DNA from: Actinomycetota bacterium
Lineage (GTDB): Bacteria; Actinomycetota; Actinomycetes; S36-B12
Direction of reading: 5' to 3'
NCBI GenBank assembly: GCA_016870425.1
Contig: VGBQ01000182.1
Coordinates: 1 to 5,121 of the forward strand
Length of the DNA: 5,121 bases
Position 1 is the first letter of the stretch, and each line of letters starts with the position of its first letter. The notes under the pieces were generated by a model that saw nothing but the letters and a program-made list of their open reading frames with translations, searched no databases and was not told the DNA's origin. The position numbers and the translations under genes are program-made. This document shows, piece by piece, positions 1 through 5,030 of the stretch.

Positions 1-74
1 GGGAGGCCGAAGCGCGGGGAGTGACGGTGTCGCAACTCGCGCGTGAGGCCTTCGAGAAGTTCCTGGCTTCGTGA
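1..74 (+). CDS. C-terminal end of a ribbon-helix-helix (CopG/antitoxin-like) protein, partial
   Basis: Reading codons from base 3 gives 23 residues ending EAFEKFLAS before TGA at 72-74. The pattern of an Arg-Gly turn (ARGVTVSQLAREAFEKFLA) followed by an amphipathic helix matches the second helix and C-terminus of small ribbon-helix-helix DNA-binding proteins such as CopG and VapB-type antitoxins. In these, the sequence after the turn reads like 'GVS-x-SELVREAL'. The N-terminal strand that contacts DNA lies outside the window, so the family call rests on the tail alone. The gene is co-directional with higBA but separated from higB by 85 bp containing a promoter, so it is probably a separate transcription unit. 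It could be the antitoxin of another module or a stand-alone regulator. Confidence 0.5.
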   Translation, partial: EAEARGVTVSQLAREAFEKFLAS

Positions 75-106
75 CGCCCCGCCGTCTGGTCGAAGGGACA
101 CCGGCC

Positions 107-134
107 TTCATCATTCCCGGGCTTGCGCTATAGT
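107..134 (+). promoter_or_regulatory. Probable higBA promoter
   Basis: TATAGT at 129-134 is a near-consensus -10 hexamer. Sixteen bases upstream, TTCATC at 107-112 is a weak -35 candidate. Transcription would begin around 140-142, about 20 bases before the higB start. The hexamer stands out because the surrounding DNA is GC-rich. It is embedded in an inverted repeat, so promoter and operator overlap. The assignment is by inspection only. Confidence 0.5.
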
Positions 135-152
135 AACGCGGTGTATTACTAT
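130..152. promoter_or_regulatory. Inverted-repeat operator candidate for HigA
   Basis: ATAGTAA at 130-136 and its exact reverse complement TTACTAT at 146-152 are separated by 9 bases, giving a 16-bp centre-to-centre spacing (about one and a half helical turns). The left arm overlaps the -10 hexamer and the right arm ends 7 bases before the higB start codon. HigA antitoxins with XRE-type HTH domains bind AT-rich palindromes in their own promoters, and this is the only such palindrome near the operon. The binding role is inferred from position and symmetry. Confidence 0.55.
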
Positions 153-159
153 CGGCCGG

Positions 160-438
160 GTGATCACCTCGTTCGCGGATCGCGACACTCGGCGCCTGGC
201 CTCGGGTCAGCGAGTGCGCCGATTCACATCCTTCGAGGTGATCGCACGCAGGAAGTTGAGACAGTTGGATATCGCCGGGCGACTCGATGATCTGAAGGTG
301 CCTCCGGGTAATCGGCTTGAGGCGCTGAAGGGTGATCGGAAGGGTCAGATGAGTATTCGGATCAATGACCAGTGGCGCGTGTGCTTTCGATGGGCGTCGG
401 CTGGTCCGGCCGATGTCGAGATCGTGGACTATCACTGA
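160..438 (+). CDS. higB: HigB-type mRNA interferase toxin (RelE/ParE superfamily)
   Basis: HigB toxins are small RelE-fold nucleases that cut mRNA on the ribosome and are held inactive by HigA. The 92-residue product has the usual HigB length. It shows the family block from about residue 52 (RLEALKGDRKGQ) through 67-78 (RINDQWRVCFRW) and ends in Asp90-Tyr91-His92. Lys57, the basic residues 67-73 and the terminal Asp-Tyr correspond to positions reported as active-site residues in Proteus HigB, recalled from memory, so the toxin looks catalytically complete. I chose the GTG at 160 because homologues begin with 'M-I-x-S-F' and the product reads VITSF. Longer in-frame extensions would run through the operator and add no recognisable sequence. 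No strong Shine-Dalgarno precedes it; GGCCGGG lies immediately upstream. The toxin-first order and 11-bp gap to higA are typical of higBA. Confidence 0.9.
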   Translation: MITSFADRDTRRLASGQRVRRFTSFEVIARRKLRQLDIAGRLDDLKVPPGNRLEALKGDRKGQMSIRINDQWRVCFRWASAGPADVEIVDYH

Positions 439-443
439 GGAGG
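438..443 (+). promoter_or_regulatory. Ribosome binding site of higA
   Basis: AGGAGG lies six bases before the ATG at 450 and overlaps the last base of the higB stop codon. It is much stronger than anything in front of higB. This fits the need for antitoxin in excess over toxin, and it fixes the higA start at 450 rather than at the in-frame upstream ATG at 372 inside higB. Confidence 0.8.
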
Positions 444-449
444 GTGAAG

Positions 450-761
450 ATGGCTAAGAGTGCCGTACGGCTAGCCCCGGTGACCCCGGGGGAGTTGCTC
501 TGGGAGGAGTTCATGGTGCCCATGGGTCTGAGTCGGTATCGGCTGGCTAAGGAGATTGGCGTCCCCGCGCCCCGCATCGGTGACGTCGTCAGTGGCAAGC
601 GCTCAGTGTCTGCGGACACCGACCTGCGTCTGTGCCGGTTCTTCGGCCTGTCCGATGGCTACTGGCTTCGTGCTCAGGCCGCATACGACATCGAAGTCGC
701 CCAGCGCGAGCTCGCTGCCGAGCTCAAGAAGATCAAGCCGTGGAGGGGGACCGCGGCCTGA
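450..761 (+). CDS. higA: HigA-type antitoxin, XRE-family HTH
   Basis: HigA neutralises HigB by direct binding and represses the higBA promoter. The 103-residue product matches the short HigA class along its whole length. It has an N-terminal PVTPGELLWEEFMVPMGLS block (about 10-28) and a helix-turn-helix at about 28-55 (RLAKEIGVPAPRIGDVVSGKR). The conserved ADTDLRLCRFFG-x6-WL region follows at about 55-73, then the YDIEVAQ motif near 79-85 before a charged tail. The ATG at 450 is set by the AGGAGG at 438-443 and by agreement with the usual HigA N-terminus. It lies 11 bp after higB and is almost certainly co-transcribed from the promoter near 130. Codons such as CTA and AGT appear early, so codon use is less GC-biased than in the VWA gene downstream. 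The pair looks intact. Confidence 0.93.
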   Translation: MAKSAVRLAPVTPGELLWEEFMVPMGLSRYRLAKEIGVPAPRIGDVVSGKRSVSADTDLRLCRFFGLSDGYWLRAQAAYDIEVAQRELAAELKKIKPWRGTAA

Positions 762-814
762 GGTGACGGTGTGCCAGGGCCTTCACGGTTCACGGTGTGG
801 CAGCCCAGGGTCGG

Positions 815-1117
815 CTACTTCCTCCGTCGATCCGCCAGGGCACCTGCCCCTGCTGCAAGGCCGATGACCGGCAGCATCACGAGCATGAAGATCCAGTAGG
901 CGACTGTCATGACGATCGGGTCGACGACGATGAGCCAGAGGAGTCCTCGGCCGATGCTCACGCCATCGAAGGCGATGGGGAAGTAGGGGGCCTGGCCGCC
1001 GGCGAAAGCGGTCCAGGTGATCCAGATCATCCACACCCCGAAGACCAGGGCGAGCGGGATGCCGATGATTGCCGCGATGGTGTTGGCGAGTCGCTCGCCG
1101 CGGGTGTCGCCGCTCAT
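815..1117 (-). CDS. Small membrane protein of unknown function
   Basis: The 100-residue product begins with a short polar stretch (MSGDTRGERLA). A first long hydrophobic segment covers about residues 12-38 and is rich in Trp, Ile and Val. A loop follows with GGQAPYFPIAFDGVSIG, then a second hydrophobic region at about 59-93, long enough for one long or two short membrane helices. The protein ends in a positively charged ADRRRK tail. I do not recognise the family. The ATG at 1117 was chosen because everything upstream in this frame is Arg/His-rich and not protein-like, while the hydrophobic body starts just after it. There is no clear Shine-Dalgarno. Instead the start overlaps the stop of the preceding minus-strand frame (ATGA, 1114-1117), as in translational coupling. 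If that upstream gene is broken, expression of this one is uncertain. It is convergent with higA, with 53 bp between the stops. Confidence 0.65.
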   Translation of the reverse strand: MSGDTRGERLANTIAAIIGIPLALVFGVWMIWITWTAFAGGQAPYFPIAFDGVSIGRGLLWLIVVDPIVMTVAYWIFMLVMLPVIGLAAGAGALADRRRK

Positions 1118-1260
1118 CGCACGCGCACCAGTGTGGCGCTGGAGAGATTGCCGGCGACGCTGATGCGCCAGTAACCCGTGCGCGTGGGCTTGATTTGCGT
1201 GGCGATGCGATCGACGCCCACGGCGTCCCCCCTTCGAGATGCGGTCCGAATCGACCGCAC
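1114..1260 (-). pseudogene. C-terminal remnant of a secreted protein (TGYWR-type tail)
   Basis: The minus-strand frame ending at 1114 reads IATQIKPTRTGYWRISVAG and then NLSSATLVRVR before TGA. A 'thr/lys-x-thr-GYWR-x-SxAGN' block followed by a short strand and a terminal V-x-V-R is characteristic of the last beta-sandwich module of many actinobacterial exported proteins, as I know them. About 17 upstream residues (VRSIRTASRRGD...) could belong to the same module but are less convincing. Beyond about 1260 the frame enters the hairpin and then the antisense of the VWA gene. This is therefore best read as the 3' end of a disrupted gene whose 5' end is at 1942-2028. The stop overlaps the ATG of the membrane-protein gene, so the two were probably once an operon. 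Confidence 0.45.
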
Positions 1261-1271
1261 TCCTGACCCTG

Positions 1272-1322
1272 CCCAGGGGGTCCGACACTCACGGCGCCCC
1301 GTCAGTGTCAGACCCCCCTGGG
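1272..1322. repeat. Long imperfect hairpin (about 23-bp arms, 4-base loop)
   Basis: The left arm 1272-1294 (CCCAGGGGGTCCGACACTC then ACGG) pairs with the right arm 1299-1322 (CCGTCAGTGTCAGACCC then CCCTGGG) around the loop CGCC. It has two mismatches and one bulged base. There is no T-tract on either side. It sits 46 bp upstream of the VWA start and at the left border of the block that interrupts the minus-strand secreted gene. It may be a bidirectional terminator without U-tail, a REP/MITE-like palindrome, or the end of a mobile element; the sequence alone does not decide. Confidence 0.7.
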
Positions 1323-1368
1323 ATAAAGGTAGGGCCGGGCAGACGGCCCAGCGGATAGGGGGAAGCTC

Positions 1369-1959
1369 ATGCAACTCAACGCCAAGCTCGACGTCGACAT
1401 GGTGGCCCTGCAGGCCGAAGACGAGGTCACCTGCCTGCTCACCCTCACCGCCCCGGTGCCCGAGGCGCTCGTTGATCGGCCGGGGGAGACGCTCATCGTG
1501 GTCGTCGACAGGTCCGGTTCCATGGCGGGCGAGCGCCTTCAGTCCGTACGCACGGCCCTGCACACCCTGGCTGACCGCCTCAAGCCGCACGACACCTTCG
1601 GCGTGGTCGTCTTCGATCACGAGGCCGTCGTCCAGGTGCCGGCGCGGCCCATGGCCGACCACCACCTGCCGACCGTCCACTCCCTCATCGAAGCGATCCA
1701 GGCCGGCGGCACGACCGATCTGTCGGCCGGCTACCTGCTGGGGCTGTCCGAGGCGCGCCGCCATCCCAGCCCCACGGGCGCGTCGCTGATCCTGCTGTCC
1801 GACGGCCAGGCCAACCAGGGCATCACCGACCCCGCGCAGCTCGGCGACCTCGCGGCCCAGGCTCGCGCCGACCAGGTCACCACGACCACGATCGGCATCG
1901 GCGACGGCTACGACGAGACCCTGCTCGCCGAGCTCGCCACGCGCGGCAGCGGCAGGTGA
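1369..1959 (+). CDS. VWA-domain (MIDAS) protein, 3'-truncated
   Basis: The product begins MQLNAKLDVDMVALQAEDEV, a beta-rich lead typical of a family of larger VWA proteins, and then enters a von Willebrand factor A domain. The metal-ion site is intact: DRSGS at residues 47-51, Thr115/Thr116 in GGTTDL, and Asp145 in LLSDGQAN. The VWA fold binds a divalent cation and usually mediates protein-protein contact. The frame stops at residue 196 just after LLAELATRGSGR. Relatives I recall continue from 'ARGNG' with 'SHRFAF...' for roughly two hundred residues or more, so the last strand and the C-terminal region are missing. The next bases read as a signal peptide on the other strand, which marks a breakpoint near 1945-1960. 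The ATG at 1369 follows AGGGGGAAG (1357-1365). Third positions are almost all G or C. The product may still be a foldable free VWA domain, but as a gene it is probably a fragment. Confidence 0.8.
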   Translation: MQLNAKLDVDMVALQAEDEVTCLLTLTAPVPEALVDRPGETLIVVVDRSGSMAGERLQSVRTALHTLADRLKPHDTFGVVVFDHEAVVQVPARPMADHHLPTVHSLIEAIQAGGTTDLSAGYLLGLSEARRHPSPTGASLILLSDGQANQGITDPAQLGDLAAQARADQVTTTTIGIGDGYDETLLAELATRGSGR

Positions 1960-2028
1960 ACCGGCCGAGCCGACAAGGAACAGGCATGCAGCCGCAACGA
2001 CAGCAGACGAGGAGGGCATGCGCTTCAT
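1942..2028 (-). pseudogene. 5' end (signal peptide) of a disrupted secreted-protein gene
   Basis: From the ATG at 2028 the minus strand encodes a textbook Sec signal peptide. It has a basic n-region MKRMPSSS, a hydrophobic core AVVAAACLFLVG and a cleavage region SAGSPAAAA. Immediately after it the frame becomes the exact antisense of the VWA gene, so the mature protein is lost or replaced. The matching C-terminal piece is probably the tail ending at 1114, on the same strand and in the same frame. No clear Shine-Dalgarno is seen. A 12-bp palindrome lies about 24 bp upstream. A longer start at 2055 is possible but would add residues before the n-region with no benefit. Confidence 0.5.
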
Positions 2029-2051
2029 GGGATCTCGCTTCTGGAGATAGG

Positions 2052-2063
2052 GCACGATCGTGC
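2052..2063. promoter_or_regulatory. 12-bp perfect palindrome, possible operator
   Basis: GCACGATCGTGC is self-complementary and lies about 24 bp upstream of the minus-strand signal-peptide ATG at 2028. This is a usual place for a repressor site. No protein partner is suggested by the window. Confidence 0.25.
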
Positions 2064-2244
2064 ACGCTGTTCGCCCCGTAGTGCCTCACGCATCATGTGA
2101 TCGCAAGGCCGCGCAACCTGCGTCCAATGACCGGCGAGTAAGCATATCGAGTAAATGACGGTGTCGCCGTGGTCCCGCTCGCCCGCCTTGTTCCCTGGCG
2201 TGGGTGAGAACAGACATCCGGGGTCGACCTTCCTCCTCCGCTTC

Positions 2245-2273
2245 TAGACAGGACCCTGACTTCGTGAAAGACT
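2245..2273 (+). promoter_or_regulatory. Tentative promoter of the large secreted protein gene
   Basis: TAGACA (2245-2250) matches the -35 consensus at five of six positions and is followed at 17 bp by AAGACT (2268-2273), a poor -10. If used, the transcript would start near 2280 and carry the 36-bp palindrome in its leader. No promoter fits between the palindrome and the start codon, so any promoter must lie upstream of the hairpin. Confidence 0.25.
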
Positions 2274-2303
2274 GGCAAGCGAGATCTGTTCTGGATCAAG
2301 CAA

Positions 2304-2339
2304 GAACATCCATCCGCCTCCGGAGGCGGATGGATGTTC
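2304..2339. repeat. 36-bp perfect palindrome upstream of the large secreted protein gene
   Basis: GAACATCCATCCGCCTCC (2304-2321) is followed directly by its exact reverse complement (2322-2339). As RNA it would fold into a stem of about 16 bp capped by CCGG. On the minus strand it is followed by TTGCTT, a weak U-rich run, so it could terminate minus-strand transcription or block read-through in either direction. On the plus strand it ends 14 bases before the Shine-Dalgarno of the large gene, so it would also be a 5'-leader hairpin. It may instead be an operator for a large symmetric regulator. Confidence 0.75.
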
Positions 2340-2352
2340 ATGGTGAATGCCC

Positions 2353-2358
2353 GGGGAG
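2353..2358 (+). promoter_or_regulatory. Ribosome binding site fixing the start at 2366
   Basis: GGGGAG lies seven bases upstream of the ATG at 2366. Its spacing, together with the signal peptide that begins there, rules out the in-frame starts further upstream, whose extra sequence would run through the palindrome. Confidence 0.7.
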
Positions 2359-2365
2359 ACTGCAC

Positions 2366-4543
2366 ATGAAGCGCATCGTTCTCGCCACCTCGGTGGCCAT
2401 CGCCGTGACATCTCTCGTGGCGGCGCCGTCGCTCGCGGTGGCACCGGTGGATTCAGCGATGACCGGCACCGCGCGGCCGCTGGTCACCGGTGCCCAGGTC
2501 GGGGCGAGCCCGGCGGCGATCTATGTCCCGGCGGATGACCTCGCCAAGCAACTGCGCGACAAGATGCCGTTCATCAGCGCTGGCCCGTCAGTGGTGGGCA
2601 ACGACCTGGTTTGGACGGTCAACATCGCCCCGATGCGGGTGAAGGCGAAGAAGGGCTTCTCCCGTCTCGATCGCGTCGGTGGTCATGTGAGGGTCAGCAA
2701 GCCCGGGGTCGACATCGCGAACATCGCTTTCGAGGGCAAAGGTGCAGGAAGGACGCTGTTCGCGAAGGAGGTTCCCCCCCGGCTGATCACCAAGGCTGGT
2801 GACCAGCAGTTCAGCGTCACGCTCCCGGCGAATGTCGCCGCGGAGCTGCGGGCGCTGCCGAAGTCGAAGCTGATCCATCGGGTCGGGGTCTCCGTGTGGA
2901 ATGACAAGGACACCAATGCTGCGACGCCGGGCTACGACCGGACTCAGCTCACGAACTCGTTCCTGCCTCCATCGATCAGCACCTATCTGGCAAGCCGTCG
3001 GCCAGGGGCCTCGGGCGTCAGATCCACGCAGAGCAGCAATACCCCCGGCACGATCGTCGTCTACAACGGTTCACCGTTCGATCTCAATGTCTCGGGCAGT
3101 GCGGTGCAGTGCCAGGTGCCGTTCGCCTGGTTTTCGGGCAGTGGTTCTGGGGCCGGCACGCTGGCATCGAACAGCAGCCTGGAGCTCTTCAGCGTCTCCC
3201 AGGTGCAGGGCGACAGTGGCGACAGCTACTGGTACGCGCCCCAGGACGTTGTGGACATGAACGCCCAGCGTCCATCCAATGACGTCGGCGCGCAGGCGCT
3301 GAAATCCATCGGCGCAGGTCTGCTTGTTAATCACATCACCGACAACTTCGCCAAGGGGATTCGCGCCGCCGTTAGTGCGTTCTCCGTGGGCTTGATCCTC
3401 AAAGGTGTCATTGGCACCATAGCGGCCCTCTCCGATGGGAACAATCAGTGCATTGATGCCGGCAGTGCCATGACGTTCGCATGGTCCAACGCGAGCGTCG
3501 GCTCGAGCCAGACAGCCGGGAACGTCAACTACTGGGTGCCCACGTTCAACCGCACCTCAGCCATGGGGGGCGTCCCACCCACGTCGATTCCCGCGGTCTC
3601 TGTCGGGTCTCCGCTGACCGGATACAACGCGACGAGCGCGAATGGGCTTGCCGTGTCACCTGAGGTCCTTCAACGTGAACTGGGGCTGGGCGGCACGGTC
3701 ACGCTTGCTACGAGGAACACGGGGAATAAGGGCGCCCCCGTGGGAAGTAACTGCGTCTACACCGATCAGCAGACGGGCAACCCGTCCTCCTCGAATTACA
3801 ACACCGTGTACGGCTCGTCATCCCTCGGCGGTGGCTCCACTGCCGACTGGGGGCCGTGCGTGAGCACGACCGTCTCGACGGGCTCCAACTACAACACCGA
3901 CAACTACTACGTCGATGGCCCGGGAGTCGACCTGATGAACAGGGGCATGACGCTGATGGTCGGGTACTCCACGACGGCCTACGCGACCGCTGGGCCGTCC
4001 CCCGCCCTGCCGGTGACGACGGCCGCGTCAGCCGTCGACTGCGTGAAGACCACGCGACCCTGCACGTTCGTGCAGGCGGCGACGACCACTATGTCACCAG
4101 TGGTCGGCTGCACACCAGGCACGTGGAACATGCTGACGCCGTGGAGTCCCTCCAACCCGTCGATGAATCTGTCGAGTCCACCGAGTGCCTACCAGGCGTA
4201 CAGTGAGTTGATGACGCAGCTCGGGTTCACCGGGGTCACGGCGACAGGCACCCCGGTCACCATGTTCGCCCCCGCAGACCTCGGTGGGAGAAACCTCACA
4301 TCCTTCTCGCCCTCTGCGGTGAGCGAGTGGCAGCTGACGCCCTCGATCGTCGCTGGTGTCCAGCAGGCCCTGGGCGGTGCTGGTGGGTACGTCACGCAGT
4401 GGCTGTGCGTGATGACGGCGGAGTCGTCGATCCCGGCGGGAATCCTGCCGCCAGCTACCTCCATGAATCTCGGCTGGTACGGCGTACCCGTCGTCGCGCC
4501 GATCCCCAATCCCCCCGGGAACGTGCTGTCGCCTCCTGCGTGA
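2366..4543 (+). CDS. Large secreted protein of unknown family
   Basis: The 725-residue product opens with a Sec signal peptide (MKRIVLATSVAIAVTSLVAA then PSLAVA, cleavage near residues 24-26). Residues about 55-200 form a basic, beta-rich domain (DLVWTVNIAPMRVKAKKGF..., ending near VGVSVWNDKD). A Ser/Thr-rich linker leads to a second domain at about 228-300 beginning GTIVVYNGSPFDLNVSGSAV. This resembles in style the 'N-x-SP-x-DL' openings of beta-sandwich lipid- or sugar-binding folds, but I cannot assign it. Residues about 314-356 are hydrophobic to amphipathic (IRAAVSAFSVGLILKGVIGT), with no clear stop-transfer charge. The remainder is rich in Ser, Thr, Asn, Gly and Tyr. Eight cysteines (249, 362, 463, 498, 559, 566, 582, 681) could form four disulfides. 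There is no LPXTG-type anchor, C-terminal helix or catalytic motif I recognise, so it is probably released. Codon use is less extreme than in the VWA gene. A pore-forming or surface-binding effector is possible but unproven. Confidence 0.85.
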   Translation: MKRIVLATSVAIAVTSLVAAPSLAVAPVDSAMTGTARPLVTGAQVGASPAAIYVPADDLAKQLRDKMPFISAGPSVVGNDLVWTVNIAPMRVKAKKGFSRLDRVGGHVRVSKPGVDIANIAFEGKGAGRTLFAKEVPPRLITKAGDQQFSVTLPANVAAELRALPKSKLIHRVGVSVWNDKDTNAATPGYDRTQLTNSFLPPSISTYLASRRPGASGVRSTQSSNTPGTIVVYNGSPFDLNVSGSAVQCQVPFAWFSGSGSGAGTLASNSSLELFSVSQVQGDSGDSYWYAPQDVVDMNAQRPSNDVGAQALKSIGAGLLVNHITDNFAKGIRAAVSAFSVGLILKGVIGTIAALSDGNNQCIDAGSAMTFAWSNASVGSSQTAGNVNYWVPTFNRTSAMGGVPPTSIPAVSVGSPLTGYNATSANGLAVSPEVLQRELGLGGTVTLATRNTGNKGAPVGSNCVYTDQQTGNPSSSNYNTVYGSSSLGGGSTADWGPCVSTTVSTGSNYNTDNYYVDGPGVDLMNRGMTLMVGYSTTAYATAGPSPALPVTTAASAVDCVKTTRPCTFVQAATTTMSPVVGCTPGTWNMLTPWSPSNPSMNLSSPPSAYQAYSELMTQLGFTGVTATGTPVTMFAPADLGGRNLTSFSPSAVSEWQLTPSIVAGVQQALGGAGGYVTQWLCVMTAESSIPAGILPPATSMNLGWYGVPVVAPIPNPPGNVLSPPA

Positions 4544-4583
4544 GTGGGCCTTGCTGGACGCGTCCGGCTGCGCCCGAGCCGAC

Positions 4584-4994
4584 CTAGACGGCGAGGGGCG
4601 TGAATCCCCCGCCGGAGGGCAGCGGCTTCGACCGCGAGGACGTGAGGTCCAGGGTCGCGAGGTCGATCACGTACCACAGCGGGTCCGAGACGACATTGAT
4701 CAGGAACCGGTTGGCGGTGAGGTCGCTCACCGTTGACCACATGGTCAGCTCGGGCACCAGCCCCTTGGCTCCCGGCTCCTCCACCGTTCCTGCGACGATA
4801 TCGAAGCCGTGGAGGACGCGGATGGCTCCCATCTCGGCAGCCTGCTGATCGGCAGGAGGGGTGGCGAAGCGCACCATGGTCAGCGCCCGGATGAATCGGC
4901 TCGGCGACGTGCCGTCACCCGGCAGGCCGCGGAATCCCTGTCCCTGCGCGAACGGCGCGAAGCTCGTTCCGCCGATCTGGACCGCTGCCGGATT
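4584..4994 (-). pseudogene. 5'-truncated choloylglycine hydrolase / penicillin V acylase-family relic
   Basis: In the minus frame ending at TAG (4584) one reads NPAAVQIGGTSFAPFAQGQG, then FRGLPGDGTSPSRFIRAL. About 50 residues later comes MWSTVSDLTANRFLINVV and WYVIDLATLDL. The 'GLPGD-x-(S/T)SPSRFxRA' block, the tryptophan-started strand near the end and the terminal 'V/I-DL' are hallmarks of the C-terminal third of linear-amide C-N hydrolases (bile salt hydrolase and penicillin V acylase). These Ntn hydrolases use a Cys exposed at the N-terminus. That half, including the catalytic Cys, is absent. Upstream of about 4995 similarity ends in Pro/His-rich sequence and the frame closes at 5100-5102. 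An ATG at 4877 exists but would start inside the domain. The family needs over 300 residues, so this is a dead fragment. It is convergent with the secreted-protein gene, 40 bp between stops, with no clear terminator. Confidence 0.75.
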
Positions 4995-5030
4995 GTCCGG
5001 GGCACGGCTGGTGCAAGGCGGGGCTGCCTG

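Larger units (their letters stand above)
2029..2303. other. Intergenic region without a convincing gene
   Basis: This stretch separates the minus-strand signal-peptide start from the palindrome before the large secreted gene, so it should hold divergent promoters. It contains a perfect 12-bp palindrome GCACGATCGTGC at 2052-2063 and a 7-bp direct repeat CGAGTAA at 2135-2141 and 2148-2154. TAGACA at 2245-2250 is a -35-like hexamer, 17 bases before a poor -10 (AAGACT, 2268-2273). Open frames across it have no recognisable protein character. None of these sites is strong evidence alone. Confidence 0.5.

Noticed and set aside
43..159. N-terminal extension of higB back to base 43
   Set aside because: The added residues show no HigB similarity, and the extension runs through the probable promoter and operator. 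Homologues start at the equivalent of GTG 160.
762..814. Possible terminator between convergent higA and the membrane gene
   Set aside because: Only short complementary pieces (TGCCA and TGGCA) with mismatched interiors and no T-tract.
797..1174. Plus-strand frame rich in Asp, Glu and His opposite the membrane protein
   Set aside because: It is the antisense of the hydrophobic gene at 815-1117. The acidic composition is what Ile/Val/Leu codons give in antisense, and no start signal is seen.
1178..1789. Second plus-strand frame over the VWA gene
   Set aside because: It is an Arg/Pro/Ser-rich out-of-frame shadow of a gene with intact MIDAS motifs and strongly GC-biased third positions.
2135..2154. 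CGAGTAA direct repeat with 13-bp period
   Set aside because: Only two short copies, not positioned on a convincing promoter. Too weak to call an operator.
22..2167. TGACGGTGTCGC repeated at 22-33 and 2156-2167
   Set aside because: Twelve identical bases, inside a coding end in one case and intergenic in the other. The flanks do not match, so this is probably chance and not an attachment site pair.
2204..2365. Upstream extension of the large secreted protein
   Set aside because: It would bury the signal peptide behind 54 residues, part of them encoded by the 36-bp palindrome. The ATG at 2366 has a ribosome binding site and the signal peptide.
2093..2365. Minus-strand 90-codon frame crossing the palindrome
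   Set aside because: It has no recognisable protein features, overlaps the leader of the secreted gene and contains the palindrome as coding sequence.
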